Source: Pseudoclavibacter sp. AY1F1 | GTDB lineage: Bacteria > Actinomycetota > Actinomycetes > Actinomycetales > Microbacteriaceae | Assembly (NCBI RefSeq): GCF_002931075.1 | Contig: NZ_PSTQ01000003.1 | Location: 372,001-436,000, forward strand | Direction of reading: 5' to 3' | DNA length: 64,000 nucleotides | Part shown: positions 46,717 to 54,941 of the stretch, one piece after another | How the letters are laid out: each line of letters opens with the position of its first letter | Numbering within the stretch: position 1 is the stretch's first letter | Notes under the pieces: model-generated | The model's database searches: none | The model's input: only the letters and a program-made list of their open reading frames with translations | Told to the model about the DNA's origin: nothing | Position numbers and translations under genes: made by a program

Positions 46717-47910
46717 ATGACGACGAAACGGGGCCCACAAGTCGGTCGCTTCATCTGGCTTGGGATACTCATCACCATTGTCGTGTTCGGCCTCGGCCCG
46801 GCGCCCGGGATGCTCGAGCGGCTCCACATCGGATCGGAAGCGAACGAGACGGCGTTCGGCTTCGGCGCGCTCGGCTATTTTCTGGTGGTGCCCGCGTCGC
46901 TCCTGGCGCTTGTGATCCTCGCGAGCTACGTGGTGCGGGTGGACCTGCTACAAGCCCTTGAGCGTCGTTGGGCGTCCGCGGCCCGGGCGCAGGTCGGGGA
47001 CGTTGACCGGTGGCGGAGGCGCGGCCGGTGGGTACTGCCGCTGATCCTCCTCGTCGCGGGTCTCGCGCTGGCCGCAGTTGTGATCGCTGTCGTGATGACG
47101 AGGCTCGTCGAAGGCCCATCTGGGGAGGATGAGGTCGCCCGAACGCTCCGAGGCTTCGCACTCGCCGCACTGTTCTGGGCGTGCATCCTGTTCGCCGTGA
47201 TCCTCGTCGCAGGTCTTGGGCGAGCGACGCTACGCGGGGCTGCAGAGAACCATCGCGAGTCCAGGCACCGCCGCGGCAGGTTCACGCGGAAAGAGAAATC
47301 TCAGCTCGAGACGCAGCGCTACTCGCACGACAGGCTCGCCGCCGCGCTGCGCTTCCGCGACGAGCTCCTCGAGGAGCGGATCCCGCAGACCATCGACGTC
47401 TGGGATTTCCGTCCTGCCGATGGCGAGGTGTTCTTCCAAGACGCTCCAGCTACCTACGCCAGGTACTACGGACGAGACGTTGCGTATTCCACGAGCTCCG
47501 GGTTCTTCTTCGGGCACCCGGCGTTCGTCGTCGCCGGTCTCGCCGTCACAGCCATGGGCAACGCATCCGCGAAGTCGCAGGCACAGAGGGAAGCCGCAGA
47601 GCAGTGGCGTGAATGGCAGACGGCTCGGGTGCTCGTCTCGAACCAGCGGCTCGTGTGCTGTGCAGGTGGGCGGTGGCTCTCATTCTGGTATTCGGGGGTC
47701 GTGGCCAGCTACCCGTCCCTGCGCGACCGGACGCTGACCCTGCAGTTCGGTGAGGGGGAGCCGCTCATGCTCGTTGGCGATCATGTGCCGCTTGCCATCG
47801 TCATGGCGACCTACTCGATGCACGGGCAGCGCGGGTTGGCCGGGCACCCCGACCTGGTGGCGGCTGCGGCTGCGGCACCGGCATCGGCGCCGGTCGCCCC
47901 GAGGGTTTAG
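46717..47910 (+). CDS. Hypothetical membrane protein with cytoplasmic domain
   Basis: A 397-residue protein with four helices in the N half (FIWLGILITIVVFGLGPAPG, FGALGYFLVVPASLLALVIL, VLPLILLVAGLALAAVVIAV, ALAALFWACILFAVILVAGL), then a soluble part. After a basic patch (HRRGRFTRKEKSQLETQRYS) come beta-strands reminiscent of a PH-like membrane-protein fold (ARVLVSNQRLVCCAGGRWLS, RTLTLQFGEGEPLMLVGDHV). The C-terminus ends in Ala/Pro. Function unknown; the layout suggests a membrane-tethered regulatory or lipid-binding domain. Confidence 0.65.
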   Translation: MTTKRGPQVGRFIWLGILITIVVFGLGPAPGMLERLHIGSEANETAFGFGALGYFLVVPASLLALVILASYVVRVDLLQALERRWASAARAQVGDVDRWRRRGRWVLPLILLVAGLALAAVVIAVVMTRLVEGPSGEDEVARTLRGFALAALFWACILFAVILVAGLGRATLRGAAENHRESRHRRGRFTRKEKSQLETQRYSHDRLAAALRFRDELLEERIPQTIDVWDFRPADGEVFFQDAPATYARYYGRDVAYSTSSGFFFGHPAFVVAGLAVTAMGNASAKSQAQREAAEQWREWQTARVLVSNQRLVCCAGGRWLSFWYSGVVASYPSLRDRTLTLQFGEGEPLMLVGDHVPLAIVMATYSMHGQRGLAGHPDLVAAAAAAPASAPVAPRV

Positions 47911-47946
47911 CGCGACGGGCCGCCCGGCCGTTGGCCTGAGCCGCCG

Positions 47947-47999
47947 AGAGCGGACTTGTGGTCGTCAAAACTCAGTTCTGACGACCACAAGCCCGCTCT
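47947..47999. terminator. Long convergent hairpin
   Basis: Arms 47947-47967 and 47979-47999 (20 of 21 pairs), loop AAACTCAGTTC, between genes ending at 47910 and 48056. No U-tract. Confidence 0.6.
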
Positions 48000-48055
48000 G
48001 CGCTTGCCCTGCGTGAAGCGCTGGAGAGGCTTGCCCCCTGGGCGGATGCTCGTGC

Positions 48056-48835
48056 CTAGTTGAGCGCTGGCGTGTCGGCCGGGATGACTCCGTTGCCGTA
48101 CAGGTCGGTCGCGAGGTCACGGAGTGCGCGCAGGGCGACGCGTTGCGTGAGCGGGCCGTAGGAGACGCGGGCGACGCCGAGCTCCTGGAACTCCGCCGCG
48201 GTGAGCGCGCCTGGCAGGCCGATGACGGATAGCTTTCCTGCGCCGAGGCCCGCGACGAGGGGCTCGACAACTTCGCGGCTGACGGCACCCGGCACGAAGA
48301 CGAGCGAAGCGCCGGCGTCGAGGAACGCGCGCCCGCGGGCGATAGCGTCGTCGATGCTCTCCGAGATAGGCCGCTCGCCGCCGCGCACGATGGCGTCGGT
48401 GCGGGCGTTGAGCTGGAAGTTGACGCCCTCCGACTCGGCGGCGGCGATGATCGCGGCAACTCGCGCGACGGACTCGTCGAACGGGCGCAAGCGGTCCTCG
48501 ACGTTCGCGCCGACGATGCCGAGCCCGATGGCGCGGCGGATCGTCTCTGCCGGGTCCTCGTAGCCGTCGTCGAGGTCGGCCGTGACCGGCAGGTCGACTG
48601 CATCCACGATCACCTTCGCGCCGGCGAGGGCCACATCGAGGGGCATGCCGCCATCCGCGTACCCGTAGGACGCGGCGATCGAGTGGCCCGCGGTTGCGAT
48701 GGCCTTCGTCTCGGGGAGGTCTGCGACGGTCTTCGCGCTGATCGCGTCCCAGACGTTCACAACTCGGAGGATCTCGGGAGCCTGGTGAAGATCTGCCAAA
48801 CGGTTGGCGAGGTCGGCGGTGCTGACATCTGTCAT
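48056..48835 (-). CDS. Isocitrate lyase/PEP mutase family protein
   Basis: A 259-residue TIM-barrel of the ICL/PEPM superfamily: VVNVWDAISAKTVADLPETK, GYADGGMPLDVALAGAKVIV, LPVTADLDDGYEDPAETI (metal site), GIVGANVEDR, VNFQLNARTDAIVRG. The isocitrate lyase Cys-Gly-His loop is absent, so C-C lyases such as 2-methylisocitrate or oxaloacetate decarboxylase-like activities, or C-P chemistry, are possible. The broader group often has unassigned function. The protein ends with ASN-type loop-free tail. Confidence 0.82.
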   Translation of the reverse strand: MTDVSTADLANRLADLHQAPEILRVVNVWDAISAKTVADLPETKAIATAGHSIAASYGYADGGMPLDVALAGAKVIVDAVDLPVTADLDDGYEDPAETIRRAIGLGIVGANVEDRLRPFDESVARVAAIIAAAESEGVNFQLNARTDAIVRGGERPISESIDDAIARGRAFLDAGASLVFVPGAVSREVVEPLVAGLGAGKLSVIGLPGALTAAEFQELGVARVSYGPLTQRVALRALRDLATDLYGNGVIPADTPALN

Positions 48836-48988
48836 CGTGCTGTCCTTACGTCTTCGGTCGTGTCATGAGCTGCTGCTCTGGTGTCGAAGCTGGTCGCCGC
48901 GCACCTGGGTCGTGTCTGGCGGACTTGGCCGCCGTCAACGTGTATACGCCACCCGGCTGAGGCCAAGCGGCATCGTGTCGTGGGTTGC

Positions 48989-49570
48989 TCAGCGCTCGAT
49001 CGTGGCGAAGTCGTCGAGCTCGCGGCGCGAGCGGGGCGAGGTGTCGCGGGCGCGGATCTTCTCGCTCACCGCGTCGGAGGAGTCGTACTGGCCGACGGCG
49101 ATGACCGTGATCGGGATGCGGCCGACTGGCAGCTCGAGGGCCTCGGCGAGCGCATCGACGTGGAAGCCGCCCATCTGGTGCGTGTGGAGGCCGCGCGACT
49201 GGCCTTCGATCGTGAGGTGCGCGGCGACCTGGCCGGCGTCGTACTCGGCCCAACGGAGGGCCTTGCCGTCGCGGTTGTGCTCGACGGTCACGGCGATGAG
49301 GAGAGAGGCGCGGTCAGCCCACGCGAGGTTGAAGTCCATGAGTGCGCCGTAGATCTTGTCGAAGGTCGCGGTGCCGCGCACGCCCGCGACGAGGGTCGTC
49401 GGCTGCGTGTTGCTCGCAGAAGGAGCCCAGCGGCCGGCCTCGAAGATCGCCGTGATGTCCTCGTCGGAGATCGCGTGGTCGGCGTCGAAGCCGCGAGGGC
49501 TCCAGCGGTCGGAGAGGGCGTCCAGGATCGGGACGGAGGTCTCGTTGCGGACGGTCAGCTGCTCGGTCAT
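48989..49570 (-). CDS. Nitroreductase family protein
   Basis: A 193-residue FMN-dependent nitroreductase-fold protein. SDRWSPRGFDADHAISDEDI and FEAGRWAPSASNTQPTTLVA are the N-terminal flavin-binding region; YDAGQVAAHLTIEGQSRGLH and LELPVGRIPITVIAVGQYD match the core and C-terminal strand. Likely NAD(P)H-dependent reduction of quinones or nitro compounds. The ATG at 49570 is 172 bp from the divergent NUDIX gene. A short palindrome occurs upstream. Confidence 0.85.
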   Translation of the reverse strand: MTEQLTVRNETSVPILDALSDRWSPRGFDADHAISDEDITAIFEAGRWAPSASNTQPTTLVAGVRGTATFDKIYGALMDFNLAWADRASLLIAVTVEHNRDGKALRWAEYDAGQVAAHLTIEGQSRGLHTHQMGGFHVDALAEALELPVGRIPITVIAVGQYDSSDAVSEKIRARDTSPRSRRELDDFATIER

Positions 49571-49644
49571 GTGGCTCCGTTCAAAGCGCTTACGCTCGTG
49601 GTCTGTGGGGGAAGTGGCCGGAGCCACTCGTACGGCAACAACCA

Positions 49645-49658
49645 CTTGTACCTGCAAG
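49645..49658. promoter_or_regulatory. CTTG-N6-CAAG dyad before the nitroreductase
   Basis: ACTTGTACCTGCAAG in the 172-bp divergent region. It is of the size of MarR/HxlR-type operators; only one copy is seen, so support is weak. Confidence 0.3.
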
Positions 49659-49742
49659 CTATTCCCGCGAGCTGGGTTCGATCGTCAGGGTTACGGCGTA
49701 TTTCCGGATGCGCCTGTCGGTGGCCGTGCGTATCTTGGGGTC

Positions 49743-50477
49743 ATGTCGCATCCACTCACCCACGGACACCTCGGCGTCGACGTGCCCGACAGCCGCGGTC
49801 GCACCGGGCTCGACCAGGCCGGACGCGAGCTGACTCGCAATCCGAACGTCGAGGTCGACCACGTCGAGGTCACCTCCGATGGCTGGCACGTGCTGCGGCG
49901 TACGACCTTCCGGTACCGCGGGCGCGACGGTGAGTGGGCGACCCAGCAGCGTGAGACCTACGACCGCGGCAACGGTGCCACGATCCTGCTCTATGACCTC
50001 GATGCGCGACAGATCCTGCTCGGCCGCCAGTTCCGCTATCCCGTCTACGTCAACGGCCACGAGGATGGCATGCTCCTCGAGACGGCAGCCGGGTTGCTCG
50101 ACGGCGACTCCCCAGAGGACGCGATCCGTCGCGAGGCCGAGGAGGAGCTCGGGGTTGTCGTGGGACACGTCACGCCCGTCTTCGAGCTGTTCATGAGCCC
50201 CGGCTCGGTGACCGAGAGCATCCACTTCTTCGCCGCCCCGTGGGCGGCCGCAGCTCCCGTCACCGGTGGAGGAGGCGTCGAAGAGGAGGGCGAGGAGATC
50301 GAATCGGTCGCACTCGACTTCGACGAGGCGCTGCGCATGATCAAGACCGGTGAGATCCAGGATGCGAAGACCGTGCTGCTGCTGCAGTGGGCTGCCCTCA
50401 ACCTGCCCTGGCCTGCCGCAGAGCCCCCGCCTGCTGAGGGCACCCGGCCTGTCGAAGGAGGAAAGCCTCATGCCTGA
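49743..50477 (+). CDS. NUDIX hydrolase, NudK/GDP-mannose pyrophosphatase-like
   Basis: A 244-residue protein. The Nudix helix is AAGLLDGDSPEDAIRREAEE with ELGV following; the spacing and Asp in place of the usual Glu match the NudK (GDP-mannose) branch rather than MutT. An N-terminal part (RTTFRYRGRDGEWATQQRET) and the LFMSPGSVTESIHFFAAPWA strand support this. The substrate may be GDP-mannose or ADP-ribose. It overlaps the DapA-like gene by 8 bp (stop at 50475-50477, next ATG at 50470), so they share an operon. Confidence 0.85.
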   Translation: MSHPLTHGHLGVDVPDSRGRTGLDQAGRELTRNPNVEVDHVEVTSDGWHVLRRTTFRYRGRDGEWATQQRETYDRGNGATILLYDLDARQILLGRQFRYPVYVNGHEDGMLLETAAGLLDGDSPEDAIRREAEEELGVVVGHVTPVFELFMSPGSVTESIHFFAAPWAAAAPVTGGGGVEEEGEEIESVALDFDEALRMIKTGEIQDAKTVLLLQWAALNLPWPAAEPPPAEGTRPVEGGKPHA

Positions 50478-51363
50478 CTCGCTTTTCCAAGGCGTCAGCG
50501 CCTTCCCGCTCACACCCATCACATCGACGGGCGTCGATGCAGCCAGCTACGCGGCGCTCATCGAGCGACTCCAAGCCGCGGGTGTGGATTCGATAAGCGC
50601 GCTCGGCTCGACCGGCAGCTACGCGTACCTCGACCTCGGGGAGCGCGCATCCGTCGCGAAGCTCACCGTGAAGCACGCGGGGTCGGTGCCGGTCATCGTC
50701 GGTATCGGTGCGCTCCGGACCCGCGACGTGCTCGAGAACCTCCGGTCGGCAGAAGATGCGGGCGCCTCGGCGGTGCTGCTCGCCCCGGTGTCGTACCAGC
50801 CGCTCACGGAGGACGAGGTCTACGGGCTCTACGAAGAGGTCGCCGCGACTTCGAGCGTGCCGATCATCGTCTACGACAACCCGACCACCACGGGCATCGT
50901 CGTGAGCGACGCGCTACATGCGCGCATCGCCGGCCTCGACCTGGTGAAGTCGATCAAGATCCCGCCGGCCTCACTCGATGTCGCCCAGGTGAGCGAGCGA
51001 GTCACGGCTCTCCGTGACGAGGTCGGCAGCCCTATCTCCGTTGGCATCAGCGGCGATCCTTACGCGGCTGCCGGGCTGCTCGGCGGATGCGACGTCTGGT
51101 ACTCGGTGCTCGCGGGAGTTCTTCCCGCCGAGTGCCTGGCGATCACGCGGGCGGCGATCGGAGGCGAGGCCGAACTCGCGCTGAGCCTCTCGGCGCAACT
51201 CGACCCGCTGTGGGAGCTGTTCCGCGCCCACGGGAGCTACCGGGTCGCGTCCGCGATAGCCGCGCAACTCGGGCTCGTGCCGACCGTCAACCTGCCGAGA
51301 CCCGTCCACGAGCTGGATGCATCCGGTCAGCGCGCCGTGGCGGCGGCCCTCCGAGCCATCTGA
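50470..51363 (+). CDS. Dihydrodipicolinate synthase (DapA)/N-acetylneuraminate lyase family protein
   Basis: A 297-residue TIM-barrel aldolase. [19 protein letters not shown] is the N-terminal motif, [19 protein letters not shown] the G-S-T-G loop (DapA has GTTGE), [19 protein letters not shown] the Tyr/Asn region, and the Schiff-base lysine is in [15 protein letters not shown]. Because the GTTGE Glu is replaced, it is probably a pyruvate-dependent aldolase other than DapA. ATG at 50470 follows GGAGGA. Confidence 0.83.
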   Translation: MPDSLFQGVSAFPLTPITSTGVDAASYAALIERLQAAGVDSISALGSTGSYAYLDLGERASVAKLTVKHAGSVPVIVGIGALRTRDVLENLRSAEDAGASAVLLAPVSYQPLTEDEVYGLYEEVAATSSVPIIVYDNPTTTGIVVSDALHARIAGLDLVKSIKIPPASLDVAQVSERVTALRDEVGSPISVGISGDPYAAAGLLGGCDVWYSVLAGVLPAECLAITRAAIGGEAELALSLSAQLDPLWELFRAHGSYRVASAIAAQLGLVPTVNLPRPVHELDASGQRAVAAALRAI

Positions 51364-51400
51364 CGCGTGGCCGCGCCCAGCCCGCTCACTGCGGTGGCCT

Positions 51401-52405
51401 ATGAGTGACGTCGTCAGCCTCGAGCTGCTGTTCGATGCTGAGACCGAGGCCCGCATCCGCGACGAGTGGCGGGTGCTGCAGGAGCTGGGCGTGTCGAGCA
51501 TGGGCGCGCACATGGGGGCCAGTAACCGTCCCCACCTGTCGTTGCTCGTGCGAAGCGCGCTCGCTCCTGTTCCTGTCTCCGGCCCTGACTCTGGCCCTGA
51601 CTCTGGCTCTGGCTCTGGCTCTGGCTCTGGATCTGGATCGGACTCTGGATCGGACTCTGGATCTGGATCGGACTCTGGATCTGGATCGGACTCTGGATCT
51701 GGATCTGGATCTGGATCTGGCTCTGACTCTGACTCTGGATCCGGATCTGACTCTGGATCTGGATCTGGATCTGGCTCTGGATCCGGATCTGACTCTGACT
51801 CTGACTCTGACTCTGACTCTGGATCTGACTCTCACTCTGACTCTGACTCTGACTCTGACTCTGACTCTGACTCTGGCTCCCGCTCCCGCTCCCGCTCTCG
51901 ATCCCGCTCCGTTTCCGGATCCGGCTCCGAGTCCGCCGCTGGCTCTGTCTCGCGCTCCGCCGGCGCTGAGGCTGAGCCCCACACGGGCACGGGTGGTCTG
52001 GTTTCGGACCACGCCGGGCCTTCTCATCCTCCGCTCGTTGCTGCGGCGGTGCGCGGAGCATTCGGTCGGCTCCCGCTGGCGCTGGCGCTGGCTCTTGGAT
52101 CGCCTGTGCTGTTTCGCCATGGCGACCGTGCGGTGCTGGCCCGGAGCGTGCTCCCGACGAGTGGCTTGCTTGAGCTCCACGCCGAGGTGCACGCGCTGGC
52201 CGGAGCACTCCCGGCGACCTCGGACCTGCCGCATACGAAGCCAGGGCATTGGACGCCGCACGTCACCCTCGCCCGGCGCCTGAGGCTCTTGGACCTCGAA
52301 CGTGCGCTGTCGGCACTCGAGTTCACACCAATCGAGGCTCAGGCCATCGGGCTCCGGCTCTGGGATTCTCGGAGCGGCACCGTCCAACTGCTCCGCGAAG
52401 CCTGA
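51401..52405 (+). CDS. 2H phosphoesterase (2'-5' RNA ligase-like) with a Ser-Asp/Ser-Gly repeat inserted
   Basis: A 334-residue protein. The 2H phosphoesterase fold is split: the first catalytic motif RPHLSLLV (His45, Ser47) is followed by residues about 60-177 of Ser-Gly, Ser-Asp and Ser-Arg dipeptide repeat, after which the fold resumes ([20 protein letters not shown], then [20 protein letters not shown]) and the second motif [10 protein letters not shown] (His287, Thr289) appears. Family members are usually 170-200 residues with motifs about 80 apart; here they are 242 apart. Without the insert the length is normal. Reaction: cyclic phosphate or 2'-5' bond chemistry on RNA, by family. Confidence 0.83.
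   Translation: MSDVVSLELLFDAETEARIRDEWRVLQELGVSSMGAHMGASNRPHLSLLVRSALAPVPVSGPDSGPDSGSGSGSGSGSGSDSGSDSGSGSDSGSGSDSGSGSGSGSGSDSDSGSGSDSGSGSGSGSGSGSDSDSDSDSDSGSDSHSDSDSDSDSDSDSGSRSRSRSRSRSVSGSGSESAAGSVSRSAGAEAEPHTGTGGLVSDHAGPSHPPLVAAAVRGAFGRLPLALALALGSPVLFRHGDRAVLARSVLPTSGLLELHAEVHALAGALPATSDLPHTKPGHWTPHVTLARRLRLLDLERALSALEFTPIEAQAIGLRLWDSRSGTVQLLREA
51578..51931 (+). repeat. Hexanucleotide repeat coding for Ser-Gly/Ser-Asp/Ser-Arg
   Basis: About 350 bp of imperfect hexamers GGCTCT, GGATCT, GGATCG and GACTCT. Runs of one type are grouped (Gly-Ser first, Asp-Ser later, Arg-Ser last), and no stop occurs in any of the six frames over most of it. Unit length is a multiple of three, so slippage keeps the frame. 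Confidence 0.95.
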
Positions 52406-52411
52406 CCAATA

Positions 52412-52471
52412 TCAGTGCAATTTCGAGCCCCGGGCGGTGTTGTCGTCGAATTTGGCTCGATTCTGCACTGA
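52412..52471. terminator. Long convergent hairpin
   Basis: Arms 52412-52429 and 52454-52471 (15 of 18 pairs with a 3-nt internal mismatch, 24-nt loop) stand 7 bp after the 2H-phosphoesterase stop and before the convergent EamA gene. Confidence 0.5.
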
Positions 52472-52475
52472 AGTT

Positions 52476-52525
52476 GGCCAGGCCAGGTCAGGTCAGGTCA
52501 GGTCAGGCCAGGCCAGGTCGGGTCC
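52476..52525. repeat. Ten pentamer units GGYCA
   Basis: GGCCA x2, GGTCA x4, GGCCA x2, GGTCG, GGTCC at 5-bp steps, immediately after the hairpin 52412-52471. The order CC-TT-TT-CC is itself symmetric. Confidence 0.9.
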
Positions 52526-52567
52526 CGCGGCCGGTCAGGGGGTCGGGTGTCGGTCGTCCGGTGCCGT

Positions 52568-53611
52568 CTACCGTGAGATGCGCGTCTCGCCGAGTCGCAC
52601 GACAACAACGCCGACGAGAATGAGCGCGCCACCGACAAGCTGCACCGGGCTGGGGAGCTCGCCCAGCAGCAGCCACGCGAAGAGCACCGCCGCGACGACT
52701 TCCGAGAGTCCGACGAAGGAGGTCAGGCGTGGGCCGAGGCGGCGCGCGGCAGCGATGCCGGTGACATAGGCGCCGGCCGCCGTCACGAGTCCAAGCACGA
52801 GGACCGCGACCCACCACGGCATGGAGGCCCCACCCAGCTCGACCGGCGCATCCGTCACGGTCATGGGGAGCACGCCGACGAGCCCGGCGATCCCCAACAC
52901 GACCGCGCCGACCAGCAGGCCGCCGCCGGCGAGCACCGTCGCGGGGAGCTCCGTCTCGGTGTCGGCCGACATGACGAAGTAGAAGGCGACCCCGAGCATC
53001 GCTCCGAGCGCCCACAAAACGCCGGTGATGTCGAGCTGCACGCCGCCGAAGATCTGCAGGACAAGCAGGAGCCCGCCGGCGGCGATGACCGCGCCGAGGA
53101 GCGTGAGTGAGTGCGGGCGCTGTCGGTGCCGCAGCCACATCCAGAGCACGACGATGGCTGGGGCCGTGTACTCGATGAGCAGCGCGACGCCCACCTGCAG
53201 GGTTGCGACGGCGGTGAAGTAGGCGAGCTGCGTGCCCGCGACGGCGATCGCGCCGTAGACCGCGAGCTTCGCGAGGTTGCCGCGGTCGGCGAGAAGGTGC
53301 CAGCGGCCGCGTAGCGCGAGGAGGGAAACGGGCGCCAGGGCGAGTGCCGCGAGCGAGACTCGGGCCGTGACGGCGGCGCCGGGAGTCCAGCCGGCGTCGA
53401 GCAGGCCGCGCGCGAACGGGCCGGACAGGGCGAAGGCTCCCGCCGAGATGAGCGCGAACAGCAGGCCGGATGCGAGGCGCGGGTTTGCTGGGGTCGCCGG
53501 GTTCCCCGCGGTTGCGCCTGTCGCGAGCCGTGCCGTGTGCGGCCCCGCCGCGGTCGCAGTGGCGGCTGAGGCGGCTGCTGCGCCGCTCGCGTCATTGCCG
53601 TTTGCCCTCAT
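52568..53611 (-). CDS. EamA/DMT family transporter
   Basis: A 347-residue protein with ten helices in two EamA repeats: ASGLLFALISAGAFALSGPF, VYGAIAVAGTQLAYFTAVAT, LIEYTAPAIVVLWMWLRHRQ, then VLWALGAMLGVAFYFVMSAD and SFVGLSEVVAAVLFAWLLLG. The first 45 residues are Ala/Thr/Gly-rich and probably disordered. The ATG at 53611 is closer to the domain than 53647. It is divergent from the CGNR gene with a 38-bp gap. Metabolite export, substrate unknown. Confidence 0.85.
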   Translation of the reverse strand: MRANGNDASGAAAASAATATAAGPHTARLATGATAGNPATPANPRLASGLLFALISAGAFALSGPFARGLLDAGWTPGAAVTARVSLAALALAPVSLLALRGRWHLLADRGNLAKLAVYGAIAVAGTQLAYFTAVATLQVGVALLIEYTAPAIVVLWMWLRHRQRPHSLTLLGAVIAAGGLLLVLQIFGGVQLDITGVLWALGAMLGVAFYFVMSADTETELPATVLAGGGLLVGAVVLGIAGLVGVLPMTVTDAPVELGGASMPWWVAVLVLGLVTAAGAYVTGIAAARRLGPRLTSFVGLSEVVAAVLFAWLLLGELPSPVQLVGGALILVGVVVVRLGETRISR

Positions 53612-53649
53612 AGAAGATGACACTAGCTGCGGTTTGGTAATCTGCAAAG

Positions 53650-54213
53650 GTGCTTTTCACCAATGACACCGAAGAGGCGCTCGCTGCAGCCGCGGCGATC
53701 GTGAACAGCGATGTGGAGCCGCTCTCGCTGCGCACGCGCGGCGAGCTCGCCGACTTCTTCCGGGACCTTGGCTACACGGGCCGCTTCGACGGCGACGAGG
53801 CCGAGTTCCAGCGCATCCGGGCGATCCGCCCGCGGCTCCGCGAGCTCCTCACCGCCGACCGTGACGCTGCGGCCTTGCTCGTCAACCAGGCGCTGGTCGA
53901 GCACAACGCCACCCCGCAGCTCGTGCGCCACGGCACTCCCGACGGCAAAGACTGGCACGACTGGCACTTGCACGCCGTCGACTCTGACCGCCCGCTCGAC
54001 GAGCGCATCACAGTCGAGACGGCGCTCGCGGTTGTCGACCTCATCCGCGCCGACGAGATGTCGCGCCTCGGGGTCTGCGACGCCGACGGCTGCGACGGGG
54101 TTGTTGTTGACCTCACCCGCAACCGCACGAAGCGCTTCTGTTCGACGCGATGCGCGAACCGCTCGGCCGTCGCGGCGTACCGGGCCCGCCGCCGCGAGCA
54201 TCCGGAGCGCTGA
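53650..54213 (+). CDS. CGNR zinc-finger/ABATE-domain protein
   Basis: A 187-residue protein. The N-terminal two thirds are the ABATE-like domain (LSLRTRGELADFFRDLGYTG, ERITVETALAVVDLI), and the C-terminus has the CGNR zinc finger: LGVCDADGCDGVVVD, then RTKRFCSTRCANRSAVAAYR, i.e. Cys pairs and the C-x-N-R motif. Such proteins are putative stress-related transcription regulators. It is divergent from the EamA exporter over a 38-bp gap and may control it. Start GTG at 53650. Confidence 0.87.
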   Translation: MLFTNDTEEALAAAAAIVNSDVEPLSLRTRGELADFFRDLGYTGRFDGDEAEFQRIRAIRPRLRELLTADRDAAALLVNQALVEHNATPQLVRHGTPDGKDWHDWHLHAVDSDRPLDERITVETALAVVDLIRADEMSRLGVCDADGCDGVVVDLTRNRTKRFCSTRCANRSAVAAYRARRREHPER

Positions 54214-54240
54214 CACCCCTCGCGCCGTCTCGTTCTTCGT

Positions 54241-54299
54241 GCGAGTTGCCTCAGAAGGTCGTTCTGGACGCTCTGTGACGACCCTTTGAGGCAGCTCGC
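54241..54299. terminator. Long convergent hairpin A
   Basis: Arms 54241-54262 and 54278-54299 (19 of 22 identities plus one G-U), 15-nt loop, 28 bp after the CGNR stop. Confidence 0.55.
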
Positions 54300-54363
54300 G
54301 CGCGGCGCCGTGAGCATCCGGAGCGCTGAGCGCCTCGCGCATCCGCACTAGCCCGCAGGCAGA

Positions 54364-54413
54364 GTTGTGGCCCGTTGTCGCTCCCAGTGCCGGGAGGAAC
54401 AACGGGCCACAAC
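54364..54413. terminator. Long convergent hairpin B
   Basis: Arms 54364-54385 and 54392-54413 (20 of 22 pairs), 6-nt loop AGTGCC. The outer arms begin GTTGTGG and end CCACAAC, like the hairpin at 22841-22890. It lies between hairpin A and the PII gene (stop at 54470). Confidence 0.6.
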
Positions 54414-54469
54414 GATCTGGGCACCCGAGGAGGGGCGCGCCACGGGGCGCGAACCACGCGGGGCGTGAC

Positions 54470-54808
54470 CTACACTGCGGCGGGGCCCGACTCGCCGGTG
54501 CGGACTCGGATGACGTGGCTCACATCGGTCACCCACACCTTGCCGTCCCCGACGTTGCCGGTGCGGGCCGCCGCGACGACAACCTCGAGCGCCTTGTCGA
54601 GGGTCTCGTCGGCGACGAGCACCTCCACGCGGGTCTTGGCACGGAACGAGACCTTCACGGCCTGCCCCCGGTAGTACTCGGTGAGCCCCTTCTGGTGGCC
54701 GTGCCCCTCCACCTCGGTGATGGTGAGGCCCGTGAAGCCGGCCGCCTCGAGGGCGTCCTTCACGTCGTCGACCTTCGTCGGCTGGATCACTGCTGTCACG
54801 AGCTTCAT
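54470..54808 (-). CDS. glnK: PII nitrogen regulatory protein, Tyr51 absent
   Basis: A 112-residue PII protein: MKLVTAVIQPTKVDDVKDAL, TEVEGHGHQKGLTEYYRGQA, VEVLVADETLDKALEVVVAA and TGNVGDGKVWVTDVSHVIRV hold all the PII folding motifs (the ligand-binding G-x-G-K loop included). Tyr51, the T-loop site of uridylylation or adenylylation, is Val (R47-G48-Q49-A50-V51). It follows amtB by 133 bp as in most amtB-glnK operons, but there is no glnD after it. It should still trap 2-oxoglutarate and ATP/ADP and plug AmtB, without covalent control. Confidence 0.9.
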   Translation of the reverse strand: MKLVTAVIQPTKVDDVKDALEAAGFTGLTITEVEGHGHQKGLTEYYRGQAVKVSFRAKTRVEVLVADETLDKALEVVVAAARTGNVGDGKVWVTDVSHVIRVRTGESGPAAV

Positions 54809-54941
54809 CGGCGTGCGCTCCTCTTCTGGGCTGGCGTTGTCTGGGCGTTCTGGTCGTGCGGAACGCGCGTCGTCTGCGTGTTCTGGTCGCGCGGGGTGAA
54901 CTGGGGCCTGCGAGTGTCCCTGCTGCGTGCATCCATCATGG

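Noticed and set aside
51578-51931. Surface-anchored Sdr-type adhesin
   Set aside because: There is no signal peptide, LPxTG or transmembrane end; the flanks are a 2H phosphoesterase.
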